The position numbers were made by a program, and so were the translations under genes. Positions 18,322-26,737 of a stretch of 64,000 nt of DNA are shown one piece after another (position 1 is the first letter of the stretch; every line of letters begins with the position of its first letter). Origin of the DNA: Bacillota bacterium (lineage in GTDB: Bacteria; Bacillota; Clostridia; Ch29); the NCBI GenBank assembly GCA_028686075.1, contig JAQUCT010000002.1, forward strand, positions 67,432-131,431. The letters are read 5' to 3'. A model generated the notes under the pieces. The model had not been told where the DNA came from and ran no database searches. It was given only the letters and a program-made list of their open reading frames with translations.

Positions 18322-19327
18322 TTATTTCGTCCCCTCCTCCCCTCGAGATTACTATTTCACCGGCGTCCTCCAGCTTTCTAATGGTATTTACAATCTTTTG
18401 CTGCGCTTCTTCGACGTCCCGCAGCCTAACCGGACCCATAAACTGCATGTCCTCGGTTATCATTTCCGCCAGGCGTTTGGATATATTGCTATAAATCACG
18501 CCGGCAACCTCGTCGTTGGCTCCCTTAAGAGCAACAGCAAGCACATCGTTTTCCACTTCCCGCAGGAACCGCTGGATGGACCTGTTGTCGAGGGTAATGA
18601 TGTCTTCGAATACAAACATCCTTTTCTTTATTTCCTCGGCCAGCTCGGTATCCTCCACCTCAAGGGTTTCCATTATGTTCTTCTCAGTACCCCGGTCAAC
18701 CGAGTTTAGTATATTTACAATGGTTTGTACACCCCCCGCCGATGTATAGTCATGGGTAACCAGTGACGATATCTGTTTTTCCAGCACCCTTTCCACCTGC
18801 TTTATTATCTCCGGCGAAGTTCTGTCCATAATGGCTATCCTTTTAGCAACCTCCGCCTGCTTTTCCGGCGGGAGTGCTGCCAAAATGGCGGCAGACTGTT
18901 GGGCGTTCAGGTACGCCAGTATCAAGGATATGGTCTGGGGATGCTCGTTCTGTATAAAATTGAGTATCTGGTTCGGGTCAGCTTTGCGTACAAAGTCAAA
19001 GGGTCTGACCTGCAGATAGGAGGTAAGTCTGTTTACTATGTCAAGGGCCTTCTGGCCCCCCAGGGCCTTTTCCAGTACCTCCTTGGCATACTCAATACCG
19101 CCTTCGGAGATATACTCCTGGGCAACGCATATCTGGTAGAACTCCTCTATTACCTTGCTCTTTATCTCGGGAGTAACCTTTCTCATATTGGCGATTTCCA
19201 GTGTGAGTTCTTCAATTTCCTCATCGTTTAAGTGTTTGAACAACTTCGCCGAATTTTCCGGACCCAGGGCAATAAGCAGTATTGCCGCCTTTTCCCTTCC
19301 GGTAAGATTCCCTTTGCTTCTGACCAT
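18314..19327 (-). CDS. fliG: Flagellar motor switch protein FliG
   Basis: FliG is the rotor protein on which the stator acts. N, middle and C ARM-like domains are present: TGREKAAILLIALGPENSA near the start, QNEHPQTISLIL in the middle and the torque helix region (DDVEEAQQKI-type: RLRDVEEAQQKIVNTIRKLE) at the end. The ORF-track start is 29 codons too early and runs into non-coding DNA. The chosen ATG has GAGGTGA six bases upstream and gives 337 residues, the normal length. Confidence 0.97.
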   Translation of the reverse strand: MVRSKGNLTGREKAAILLIALGPENSAKLFKHLNDEEIEELTLEIANMRKVTPEIKSKVIEEFYQICVAQEYISEGGIEYAKEVLEKALGGQKALDIVNRLTSYLQVRPFDFVRKADPNQILNFIQNEHPQTISLILAYLNAQQSAAILAALPPEKQAEVAKRIAIMDRTSPEIIKQVERVLEKQISSLVTHDYTSAGGVQTIVNILNSVDRGTEKNIMETLEVEDTELAEEIKKRMFVFEDIITLDNRSIQRFLREVENDVLAVALKGANDEVAGVIYSNISKRLAEMITEDMQFMGPVRLRDVEEAQQKIVNTIRKLEDAGEIVISRGGGDEIIV

Positions 19328-19416
19328 AAATCTCACCTCATTTCCCTCACAGGAAACCCCTGCCTTTAGGCACCTAACAAACGCTGTACCTGACTTAACA
19401 TTTAAACGGGTCACAG

Positions 19417-19457
19417 ATGGGCTTTCACAAGCCCCCGGCTTTAGCCGTGGGGTCTAT
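19417..19457. mobile_element. Hairpin resembling an IS200/IS605-family right end (remnant or minimal element)
   Basis: The 133-base gap between fliF and fliG is long for this operon. It contains an imperfect palindrome, CCCCCGGC-TTTA-GCCGTGGGG (19432-19452), preceded by GGGCTTTCACAAG and followed by TCTATGAC. This wording (gccc..cggctttagccgtggg) is what I recall from subterminal hairpins at the right ends of IS605/IS1341-type elements. No transposase or TnpB ORF is present and both neighbouring proteins are complete. A smaller GCC-TTTA-GGC palindrome lies about 60 bases away. It could instead be a simple mRNA hairpin. Confidence 0.5.
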
Positions 19458-19460
19458 GAC

Positions 19461-21017
19461 CTACTCTTCTTTAAGCCAGGTTTTTAGAAGCTGTGCCGCG
19501 GTCTCGGGTTTTTTACCAATAAACCTCTCCACCTGCTTTCGCGTTCCCGACTGGTCCAGGGTAACGTTTATCTCTTCTATTTCATCAATCACTTCGGCAC
19601 CATTCTGGGAGACCAGCACTTCTTCCTCGGCCGTCCTTCGTCGGCGTAGTACCATAATGGTACCTATTATTCCGGCAACCAGCAAAGCACCTATTGCTGC
19701 CAAATATGTATAAAGCTTAACCTGTTCCATGTGCTGCCTATCCTCGAAGCCCTGGGCTATTTCCGCCGCCAGACTGGTATCAAAGGGCATTGACTGTATC
19801 TGAACCAACTGGTTATCTATACCCGCTGCCGCAGCAACAATATCCGCTATATTATCCCTGTCCGGCTGGGTTAGGTCCTGTGCAAGGGCCGTACTGTTTA
19901 TAAGCACCGCTACCGTAAGGCTCTTAACCTGTCCTTGGGCCTTCACTATCTCTTCCTTAATCTGGTTAAGCTCATAGTTAACCGTCCGGCTTACATTATC
20001 GTATTTGGAATCGCCGGTTTCTACCTCTGCGTAGCTTGTTATATCCTCTATATTGCTGTCGGTTCCGGGTATACCCCCTGCGCCGGCGTTCTGGGCGTGT
20101 TCCTCCAGCTCCTGGATGCTTCTTATAAGGCCGCTATCCTCTCCCGGTATGGGCGGCTCAAACTTGACTGTGTTGGTTATCTGACTGTCAAAGTTAAGCT
20201 TTAAGTTCACTCTCACATCCACGTTGTTTTTGCCGTAGGCGGTTTCCAGAAACTCCTTTATGCTCTTTTGCATCCGCATCTGGGTGCCATGCTCTATTTC
20301 AAGCTGACTAAGCAGTCTTCCCTGCTCGGTGTCCGACTGAGACGACAGTTCCCTGCCCGTCTGGTCTATTATTGATATATTGTCTTTTGTAAGGCCCTTT
20401 ACGCTCTTTGATACAAACTGCAGTATCCCATCTATCCGGTTTTGGTCAAGTTCCGCCCCGGGTTTAAGCTTAATAAGTATCCCGGCACTGGACTGGTGGT
20501 CGTCTCCGCTCACCGCAAACACGCTGTCCCCAGGTATAAAAAGGTTAACCTGGGAGTACTCTACTCCCTCTATGGTCTCTATGGCCTGGGCTATGGCATA
20601 TTCCTGGCCGAGACGTATTCTTTCCCTTCTCTCGAGATCGGTGGTGCCAAGCCTTGTATTGTCAAGGGCTTCCACCAGGCTGAAACCTTTCCGGGGAAGG
20701 CCCTCGGTGGCCAGTTGCATTCGCAGCTTGTTAACTTCCTTCTTGGGGACCAGTATGCTTGAAGTAGTTTCGTCCAGTTCCCACTCAACCTTGTACTCGT
20801 CAAGTTTTTCGGTTATAGCCCCCGCGTCCTCCATATCAAGCTGGTTGTATAGGGGAACCAATTCCGGCCTTGATGTAAAAAAAACCAGTAGGGCTATACT
20901 GACAGCAAAGATTCCTGCACTAATTCCTAGCTTAAGCTTCTGGTTTCTGGTCCTTGCCTGCCAGAATTCATCAAGTTGGTTTTTTATTCTTTTCAGGGTC
21001 TCTTCCAAAACGGTCAC
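19461..21017 (-). CDS. fliF: Flagellar MS-ring protein FliF
   Basis: FliF forms the membrane-supramembrane ring. It has an N-terminal membrane segment (about 28-46), ring-building motifs (STALAQDLT...; EGVEYSQVNLFIPGDSVF), a second membrane segment (about 432-452) and a FliG-binding C-terminus ending PETAAQLLKTWLKEE. At 518 residues it is full length. The annotated start is GTG; an in-frame TTG three codons on has a slightly better spaced GGGGTG and cannot be excluded. Confidence 0.96.
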   Translation of the reverse strand: MTVLEETLKRIKNQLDEFWQARTRNQKLKLGISAGIFAVSIALLVFFTSRPELVPLYNQLDMEDAGAITEKLDEYKVEWELDETTSSILVPKKEVNKLRMQLATEGLPRKGFSLVEALDNTRLGTTDLERRERIRLGQEYAIAQAIETIEGVEYSQVNLFIPGDSVFAVSGDDHQSSAGILIKLKPGAELDQNRIDGILQFVSKSVKGLTKDNISIIDQTGRELSSQSDTEQGRLLSQLEIEHGTQMRMQKSIKEFLETAYGKNNVDVRVNLKLNFDSQITNTVKFEPPIPGEDSGLIRSIQELEEHAQNAGAGGIPGTDSNIEDITSYAEVETGDSKYDNVSRTVNYELNQIKEEIVKAQGQVKSLTVAVLINSTALAQDLTQPDRDNIADIVAAAAGIDNQLVQIQSMPFDTSLAAEIAQGFEDRQHMEQVKLYTYLAAIGALLVAGIIGTIMVLRRRRTAEEEVLVSQNGAEVIDEIEEINVTLDQSGTRKQVERFIGKKPETAAQLLKTWLKEE

Positions 21018-21040
21018 CCCATTCTTTTACTGTCGTTTTT

Positions 21041-21325
21041 TTACACCTGCATCCTCATAATTTCCTGGTACGCTTCTATTATCTTGTTTCTTACCTGAAG
21101 CGTAAACTGCAGTGCAATTTCCGCTTTTTCGGAATCGATCATTACCTGATGAAGGTTCTGAATATCTCCCGTTGCCAGGCCTATTGATGAGATGTCCGCC
21201 TGTTTTTGCAGCCCGTCAAGCCGGTCCAGTGCCCCGGTAAGATGATCGGCAAAGCCCTGTTGGTCCGTTTTTTTGTTTCCAATGGGGTTTATCGCTTTGA
21301 TAGGATTTGTGCCTTCTATTCTCAC
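21041..21325 (-). CDS. fliE: Flagellar hook-basal body protein FliE
   Basis: FliE links the MS ring and export gate to the rod. It is a 94-residue helical protein with the conserved end (DSEKAEIALQFTLQVRNKIIEAYQEIMRMQV). The start codon is GTG with GGAGG about nine bases upstream. Order flgC-fliE-fliF is standard. Confidence 0.95.
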   Translation of the reverse strand: MRIEGTNPIKAINPIGNKKTDQQGFADHLTGALDRLDGLQKQADISSIGLATGDIQNLHQVMIDSEKAEIALQFTLQVRNKIIEAYQEIMRMQV

Positions 21326-21339
21326 CTTTTACTACCTCC

Positions 21340-21789
21340 TTACGCTCTTCCTATTTCCAGTGCTCTTTGAGCCATACCCTTGGCTGCGTTAAGAGCTGTT
21401 ACATTGGCCTCGTATGCCCTTGTAGCCGAAATCATGTTTACCATCTCTATTACCGTGTCCACATTGGGCATGAGTACATAGCCGTCCTCATCGGCGTCGG
21501 GATGTCCAGGGTCGTAGGTCCTTTTAAAGGAAGACCTGTCATCTTCTATCCCCTTTACCTTGACCCCTCCCTCTTTAAGAAATAGTCTTCGGCTTTCCTT
21601 CGAAAGAAATTGCGAGAAGATTTTATGCCTGCAGTTTTCCTCGAATACTACCACCTGTCTTCTGTAGGGGAGCCCGTTTTCAGTCCTGGTGGTGTTTACA
21701 TTAGCTATGTTTTTTGCTATTACATCCATTCGTAGTCTCTGGGCAGTAAGCCCTGTAGCACTTATATTTACGGCATCGAAGATACCCAT
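21340..21789 (-). CDS. flgC: Flagellar proximal rod protein FlgC
   Basis: The N-terminal rod motif (ISATGLTAQRLRMDVIAKNIANVNTTRTE), the internal DPGHPDADEDGYVLMPNVD segment and the C-terminal helix (MINMISATRAYEANVTALNAAKGMAQRALEIGR-like) identify FlgC. At 149 residues it is typical. It follows flgB by four bases. Confidence 0.97.
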   Translation of the reverse strand: MGIFDAVNISATGLTAQRLRMDVIAKNIANVNTTRTENGLPYRRQVVVFEENCRHKIFSQFLSKESRRLFLKEGGVKVKGIEDDRSSFKRTYDPGHPDADEDGYVLMPNVDTVIEMVNMISATRAYEANVTALNAAKGMAQRALEIGRA

Positions 21790-21793
21790 AAGA

Positions 21794-22201
21794 TTACCTC
21801 CTGCCTTCGTTTATTACGGCCTTTAGCCTTGACAGCTTTGCGGATAACTGGTCCACCAATGCCTGATACATAATAGTGTTGTTTGCGAGGCTTGCGGTTT
21901 GAACGTCAATGTCGACGTTGTTTCCGTCCATCCTGGTGCTTGTGTTCCTGTCCCTTACAATCCGCGGGTTTACCCTCTCAAGACTGTCGCCGCCTATTGG
22001 AAAATGTTTCGGGTTGGTTGTGTGGGTAGTTATGTTTCTTGACTTAACAGCGTCCTTCAAAAGGTCCTCGAATTCCACCCTGTAAGCCTTATAGTTTGGA
22101 GTATCCACGTTGGCTATATTGTTAGAAATCACCTTGTGCCTTATCCAGGAAGCATCCAGGGCTTTTTGTAGTACAGTCATCATATGGTTTTCATTCCGCA
22201 T
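21794..22201 (-). CDS. flgB: Flagellar proximal rod protein FlgB
   Basis: First gene of the flagellar operon. It encodes the rod motif WIRHKVISNNIANVDTPNYKA and a C-terminal helix (TIMYQALVDQLSAKLSRLKAVI). The track start is 15 codons upstream, but GGAGGTG lies six bases before the ATG chosen here, giving 135 residues. A short GGGTT/AACCC hairpin sits just before the SD sequence. The 5' leader carries a riboswitch and terminator, so expression of the whole operon is probably set here. Confidence 0.96.
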   Translation of the reverse strand: MRNENHMMTVLQKALDASWIRHKVISNNIANVDTPNYKAYRVEFEDLLKDAVKSRNITTHTTNPKHFPIGGDSLERVNPRIVRDRNTSTRMDGNNVDIDVQTASLANNTIMYQALVDQLSAKLSRLKAVINEGRR

Positions 22202-22359
22202 TTCTTTCACCTCCGGGTTTTTTATCAACCCATAATAAGTAAACATTCTCTTATTTCATCATAATCCTTCATGTTTATCTAAAATTACCCTCTTTTTCTA
22301 TTTTTCAATGTTTATTTCCGCATTTTACCTAAAAGAAGAGTTCTTTCGATGCCGGTTTT

Positions 22360-22396
22360 TTAAAAAAAAATCCGTTGCCCGGAAGCCGGCAACGGG
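22360..22396 (-). terminator. Intrinsic terminator of the flgB-operon riboswitch
   Basis: On the minus strand CCGTTGCC-ggcttcc-GGGCAACGG forms an eight- to nine-pair GC-rich stem immediately followed by ATTTTTTTTT. It lies about 30 bases past the c-di-GMP aptamer and about 160 bases before flgB. The 3' arm (GGCAAC) is also complementary to GTTGCC in the last strand of the aptamer, offering a plausible antiterminator/terminator switch. Confidence 0.88.
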
Positions 22397-22423
22397 TATT
22401 AACGCCGCTTTCATTTAAGCAGC

Positions 22424-22518
22424 TTATCCGGCAACCCGGCTGCCGTAGCATCAGTAATGCCTTAGGCCCGTGGCTTTGCGTCCCCACCTTTTGATGAGTT
22501 TGCCTTTATCAAACTTTG
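22424..22518 (-). ncRNA. Cyclic di-GMP-I (GEMM-I) riboswitch aptamer upstream of flgB
   Basis: The minus-strand RNA carries the GEMM-I landmarks in order: AAAGGCAAAC, a small hairpin with an AAAA loop (CUCAUC/GGUGGG), GGGACGCAAAGCC, the tetraloop-receptor GGCCUAAGG, a helix closed by AUUACUGAU, and GGCAGCCGGGUUGCCGGAU. These match the GGGCAAACC...GACGCAAAGCC...GGCCUAAA...AGCGGGGUUACCGAU pattern of the known aptamer. Known flagellar examples in Clostridioides difficile terminate transcription when c-di-GMP binds; an OFF switch is inferred here from the downstream terminator. Confidence 0.93.
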
Positions 22519-22522
22519 ATAT

Positions 22523-22531
22523 ATTTTAGCA
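22523..22531 (-). promoter_or_regulatory. Probable extended -10 promoter of the flagellar operon
   Basis: The minus strand reads TGCTAAAAT, an extended -10 element (TG-n-TAAAAT), about 8 bases before the predicted riboswitch 5' end. No good -35 hexamer is seen (GGCAAG/GCAAGT at 17-18 bases). No sigma-D-type promoter (TAAA...GCCGATAA) was found in the leader. The rest of the 22532-22662 stretch, back to hslU, is AT-rich with nothing else recognisable. Confidence 0.55.
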
Positions 22532-22662
22532 TATACTTCTATATTACTTGCCTTTTTCCTCCTTTTTCGTACTAAATCTTTTTATGGTTTCATTATTCTT
22601 CTATTACATTTTTCGACGCTGCTATCTGTTATCTGAGAACCGCAGGAACCGTCAGACTGGTT

Positions 22663-24057
22663 TTAAATAATAAACCGGTTTATATCCTTTTCGGTAATGA
22701 GTTCCTTTAGCTGTGCGGTTACATAGCTACCGTCAATTGCTATATTCTTTTCCTTAAGGTCGGACCCGGAAAAGGACACCTCTTCAAACAGCTTTTCCAC
22801 TATCTGGTGCAGTCTCCTGGCCCCAATATTCTCATCTGCCTGGTTTACTGCATAGGAGATCTCTGCGATACGCTCTACCGCATCCTCTCTTATATCAATT
22901 TTAATCCCTTCGGTTCCCAAAAGGGCTGTATACTGAGTCATAAGTGCATTCTTGGGCTGAATGAGAATCCTCTTAAAGTCATCCACGCTCAGACTGTCCA
23001 ATTCTACCCTTATTGGAAATCGTCCTTGGAATTCGGGAATAAGGTCGGAGGGCTTGGCTATATGGAAGGCCCCGGCTGCTATAAAAAGGATATGGTCCGT
23101 CTTCACGGGCCCGTATTTGGTCATCACAGTGCTTCCTTCCACCAGGGGCAGTATATCCCTTTGCACACCCTCCCTGGACACGTCCGGCCCCGCCTTATAA
23201 TCCCCCGAAGCAATTTTGTCAATCTCATCCAGGAAAATAATCCCGTTTTGCTCCGCCTTGGCAACAGCCTCGGTGGTTATCTGGTCCATATCCAGCAGAC
23301 TGCTTGCCTCATCCTGGGCAAGTATCTTCCTTGCCTCTCTTACAGTCACCCTTTTTTTCTTCTTTTTACCGGGTATCATCCCCCCGAGGAGGTCCCTGAA
23401 ATTAATGCTCATTTCCTCTGTACCCATACCGGTAAAAAACTCAACCGGTGTCCCTCCCCGGTCTTCTATTTCCACCTCTATCATTTGACCTTCCAGTTCA
23501 CCAATCCTTAACTTGGACCTTATTATCCTTCTTTCTTCTTCCAGTGCCTTTGTTTCCTCCCTCTCCCCTTCTTTAGGCTGCTGCTCCCCTGAGGAGCCGA
23601 ATAGTACCTCAAAGGGATTCTTATAGGGTCCCTCCTTTTTGGGTGACGGTACCAGTATTTCCACTATCCTTTCATCTGCCGCGGCCTCGGCTTTGCTTCG
23701 TACCTCCTCCAGGCGGATGTTTTTAACCATTCTTATGGAAGTCTCCAAAAGGTCCCTTATCATTGAGTCAACATCCCTGCCCACATAGCCCACCTCGGTG
23801 AACTTAGTGGCCTCCACCTTTATAAAGGGCGCATTTACAAGCTTTGCCAGCCTCCTGGCTATCTCAGTCTTGCCCACGCCGGTGGGGCCCACCATAAGTA
23901 TATTCCTGGGCTTAATTTCCTCCTGCATATCTTCAGGCAGTTGTCTTCTCCTGTACCTGTTCCTCAAAGCCACCGCCACCGACCTCTTGGCTTTATCCTG
24001 ACCCACTATGTATTTATCCAACTGAGTAACTATCTCATGGGGGGTTAGCTCCTTCAC
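22663..24057 (-). CDS. hslU: ATP-dependent protease ATPase subunit HslU (ClpY)
   Basis: HslU is the AAA+ unfoldase that feeds substrates to HslV. It opens with [31 protein letters not shown]. Walker A is GPTGVGKTE (about 57), Walker B is [11 protein letters not shown] (about 270), the I-domain inserted between them is Glu-rich, and the C-terminal sensor-2 arginines are in NIGARRLH. Length 464 is normal. It lies 21 bases after hslV. In B. subtilis codY follows; here the riboswitch leader follows instead. Confidence 0.98.
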   Translation of the reverse strand: MKELTPHEIVTQLDKYIVGQDKAKRSVAVALRNRYRRRQLPEDMQEEIKPRNILMVGPTGVGKTEIARRLAKLVNAPFIKVEATKFTEVGYVGRDVDSMIRDLLETSIRMVKNIRLEEVRSKAEAAADERIVEILVPSPKKEGPYKNPFEVLFGSSGEQQPKEGEREETKALEEERRIIRSKLRIGELEGQMIEVEIEDRGGTPVEFFTGMGTEEMSINFRDLLGGMIPGKKKKKRVTVREARKILAQDEASSLLDMDQITTEAVAKAEQNGIIFLDEIDKIASGDYKAGPDVSREGVQRDILPLVEGSTVMTKYGPVKTDHILFIAAGAFHIAKPSDLIPEFQGRFPIRVELDSLSVDDFKRILIQPKNALMTQYTALLGTEGIKIDIREDAVERIAEISYAVNQADENIGARRLHQIVEKLFEEVSFSGSDLKEKNIAIDGSYVTAQLKELITEKDINRFII

Positions 24058-24078
24058 CTTTTCACCTCTCCTTTAACA

Positions 24079-24609
24079 CTAAAGCTCCAGCACCGTTATA
24101 TCGTCATTGGTGTATACACAAATTTTTGACGCTATTTCAAGGGCCTTTTTTGCTATATCACCGGCACCAAGTCCCGTGTTTTCGTACAGTGCCCTTGCTG
24201 CCGCCAGCGCATAGGGTCCTCCCGACCCTACCGCGATCACATTGTCATCCGGTTCTATAACTTCCCCGTTACCCGAAACAACAAGCAGAGATTGGCTATC
24301 AAGGGTAATGAGCATTGCCTCCAGCTTTCTCAGTATTTTATCCGTTCTCCATTCCTTAGCCAGTTCCACCGACGCCCTTTTAAGGTTGCCGCCGTATTGC
24401 TCCAGTTTTCCTTCAAACTTTACAGTCAGGGTAAGTGCATCCGCCACCGATCCGGCAAACCCTATCAGTACCTTATCGTTATAAATTCTTCTTACTTTTT
24501 TGGCGGAATGTTTCATTATGGTATGCTCACCCAGGGTAATCTGCCCATCCCCGGCAATGGCACCCATTCCGTCCTTCCTGACGGCTACTATGGTAGTCCC
24601 CTTTAGCAC
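24079..24609 (-). CDS. hslV: ATP-dependent protease peptidase subunit HslV (ClpQ)
   Basis: HslV is the proteasome-beta-like peptidase. The reading begins with GTG (GAGGTGG upstream) and encodes [14 protein letters not shown], so the catalytic threonine would be exposed after removing a four-residue leader. This is a threonine-type HslV, unlike the serine N-terminus of B. subtilis Clp[18 protein letters not shown] and [14 protein letters not shown] are conserved. Length 176 is standard. Confidence 0.96.
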   Translation of the reverse strand: MLKGTTIVAVRKDGMGAIAGDGQITLGEHTIMKHSAKKVRRIYNDKVLIGFAGSVADALTLTVKFEGKLEQYGGNLKRASVELAKEWRTDKILRKLEAMLITLDSQSLLVVSGNGEVIEPDDNVIAVGSGGPYALAAARALYENTGLGAGDIAKKALEIASKICVYTNDDITVLEL

Positions 24610-24655
24610 GCTAACACCACCTCAAAAGAATTTTGGTCCACAGCCTTCATCTGCC

Positions 24656-26722
24656 TTACCCTTTGTGGAAATTTTGGCATTTCTCGTTAAGGCAAACTGG
24701 TGCTACATTCTTTTTACCCTTTGTTTCCCAAAGCTGTTCCCCGCACTCGCTGCATTTTTTGTCCGAGGGTTTGTTCCAGGTCATAAAATCGCAGCCGGGA
24801 TACCTGCTACACCCATGGAAGATGCGCCCTCTTTTTGTTCTTTTAATGACAATATCCCCACCGCATTTAGGGCACTGCACCCCCACCTTTTCCAGTAAGG
24901 GTTTGGTGTTCCTGCATTCGGGAAAACCCGGGCAGGCAAGGAATTTCCCGTACTTGCCGTGCTTTATGACCATATTCCTGCCGCATAATTCGCAAACCTC
25001 ATCGGTCTCCTTTTCCTTAATCACTACCTTTTCCATTTTTTTCTCCGCCCGATCCACCATCGACTCAAGGGGACGGTAAAAGTCCTCCACGACCTTCCTC
25101 CATTCAAGACCATTCTCCTCTATCTCGTCCAGTTTCTCCTCCATGTCCGCCGTGAAGTCCACATCAACTATATCCTTGAAATACTCTGTCATAACCTCGT
25201 TAACAACCTTACCCAGGTAGGTAGGGACCAGGGACCTTTTTTCCTTTTCCACATAGCCCCGCTGCAGTATGGTTGATATGACCGGAGCGTAGGTACTGGG
25301 CCTTCCGATGCCGTCGTCCTCAAGGGACTTAATAAGCGAAGCCTCGGTATACCGTGCCGGTGGCAGTGTGAAATACTGTTTTTCCTCCAGTTTCTTAACT
25401 TTTAACCGGTCTCCCTTATCCAGTGGAGGTATTCTCTCCTGCTTTTTATCTGTGTTGTCCTCCAAGACCTGCAGAAAACCCTTGAATGTAAGGGTAAGGC
25501 CCGAAGCCCTGAATAAATAATCGCCGCATTCCACGCTTACACTTTGCGTATCGTAGCGGGCATCGCTCATCTGGGAAGCCACAAACCGCTTCCAGATAAG
25601 GCTGTATATTTTGAACTGATCCGAGGTCAGGGAATCCTTAAGGCTTTCGGGGGTCCTTCCCACCGACGCCGGCCTAATGGCCTCATGGGCGTCCTGGGCT
25701 CCTTTTTTACCTTTATAGTAACGGGGCCTTTCGGGCAGATAATCCTTTCCCCACACCTTTCCAATAAGGTCCCTTACCTGGCCCAATGCCGTATCGGACA
25801 CCCTTACAGAATCGGTCCTCATGTAGGTTATAAGCCCCTCGCTACCGGCACCCTTAATCTCAATACCTTCGTACAGCTGCTGCGCCGTTGCCATGGTCCT
25901 TTTAGCCGTGAAACCCAGTTTGTTGTGTGCATCCTGCTGCAGGCTGCTGGTCGTGTAGGGCGGATAGGGGCTTCTTTTCTTTTTACCCTTCTTTATGTCG
26001 GACACCACAAACCCTTTACCCTTTATATCCTTTAAAACTTCTTCCATTTCAGCCTTTGTACTTATGGTAACTTTTTTCCCTCCGCGGGAATGGAGTTCCA
26101 CCTTTAAACTGTCCTTCTTATTTTCCTTGTAAAGGGATGCAAAAAGTCGCCAGTACTCCTGCGGTACGAAACTGTCTATCTGGTCTTCGCGATCGCATAT
26201 AAGTTTTAACGCAACCGACTGTACCCTGCCGGCACTTAGGCCCTTTTTTACCTTCTTCCACAGCAGAGGACTTATTTCATAGCCCACCAGCCGATCCACA
26301 ATCCTGCGCGCCTGCTGAGCCTCCACCAGCCTGCTGTCGATGGGCCTTGGGCTTTTTACCGCCCTTTTAACCGCGTCCTTTGTAATCTCGTTAAACTCTA
26401 TCCTGCAGGGTGACCCCGCATCCAGGTCCAGTATATAGGCAAGGTGCCAGGAAATTGCCTCCCCTTCCCTGTCCGGGTCGGTTGCCAGCAGTATTCTGTC
26501 CACATCCTTGGCTTCCTTCTTTATCCTTTCCAGCACCGGCCCCTTTCCCCTTATGGTAATAAACTTCGGCTCAAAACCCCTTTCCTTATCCACTCCCATC
26601 TGGCTCTTTGGCAGGTCCCGTACATGCCCCATGGAGGCTTCTACTTTATAGCTCCTGCCGAGGAACTTCTTTATCGTCTTTGCTTTGGCGGGTGATTCCA
26701 CTATTATCAGATATTTTGCCAT
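24656..26722 (-). CDS. topA: DNA topoisomerase I
   Basis: A type IA topoisomerase that relaxes negative supercoils. The TOPRIM domain carries DPDREG (82-87), and the catalytic tyrosine is Y300 in GLITYMRTDS. Three C4 zinc fingers end the protein: CELC...CPGFPEC, CPKC...CSRYPGC and CSEC...CLNEKC. Length is 688. It follows dprA by 15 bases. In B. subtilis trmFO and xerC lie between topA and clpQ; here hslV follows directly. Confidence 0.98.
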   Translation of the reverse strand: MAKYLIIVESPAKAKTIKKFLGRSYKVEASMGHVRDLPKSQMGVDKERGFEPKFITIRGKGPVLERIKKEAKDVDRILLATDPDREGEAISWHLAYILDLDAGSPCRIEFNEITKDAVKRAVKSPRPIDSRLVEAQQARRIVDRLVGYEISPLLWKKVKKGLSAGRVQSVALKLICDREDQIDSFVPQEYWRLFASLYKENKKDSLKVELHSRGGKKVTISTKAEMEEVLKDIKGKGFVVSDIKKGKKKRSPYPPYTTSSLQQDAHNKLGFTAKRTMATAQQLYEGIEIKGAGSEGLITYMRTDSVRVSDTALGQVRDLIGKVWGKDYLPERPRYYKGKKGAQDAHEAIRPASVGRTPESLKDSLTSDQFKIYSLIWKRFVASQMSDARYDTQSVSVECGDYLFRASGLTLTFKGFLQVLEDNTDKKQERIPPLDKGDRLKVKKLEEKQYFTLPPARYTEASLIKSLEDDGIGRPSTYAPVISTILQRGYVEKEKRSLVPTYLGKVVNEVMTEYFKDIVDVDFTADMEEKLDEIEENGLEWRKVVEDFYRPLESMVDRAEKKMEKVVIKEKETDEVCELCGRNMVIKHGKYGKFLACPGFPECRNTKPLLEKVGVQCPKCGGDIVIKRTKRGRIFHGCSRYPGCDFMTWNKPSDKKCSECGEQLWETKGKKNVAPVCLNEKCQNFHKG

Positions 26723-26737
26723 TAATATTCACCTCCG

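Noticed and set aside
22225-22272. 15-residue leader ORF in the flgB 5' UTR
   Set aside because: No SD sequence at proper distance and no amino-acid run typical of leader peptides.
22202-22662. Sigma-D (flagellar sigma) promoter before flgB
   Set aside because: No TAAA-N15-GCCGATAA-like element was found on the minus strand.
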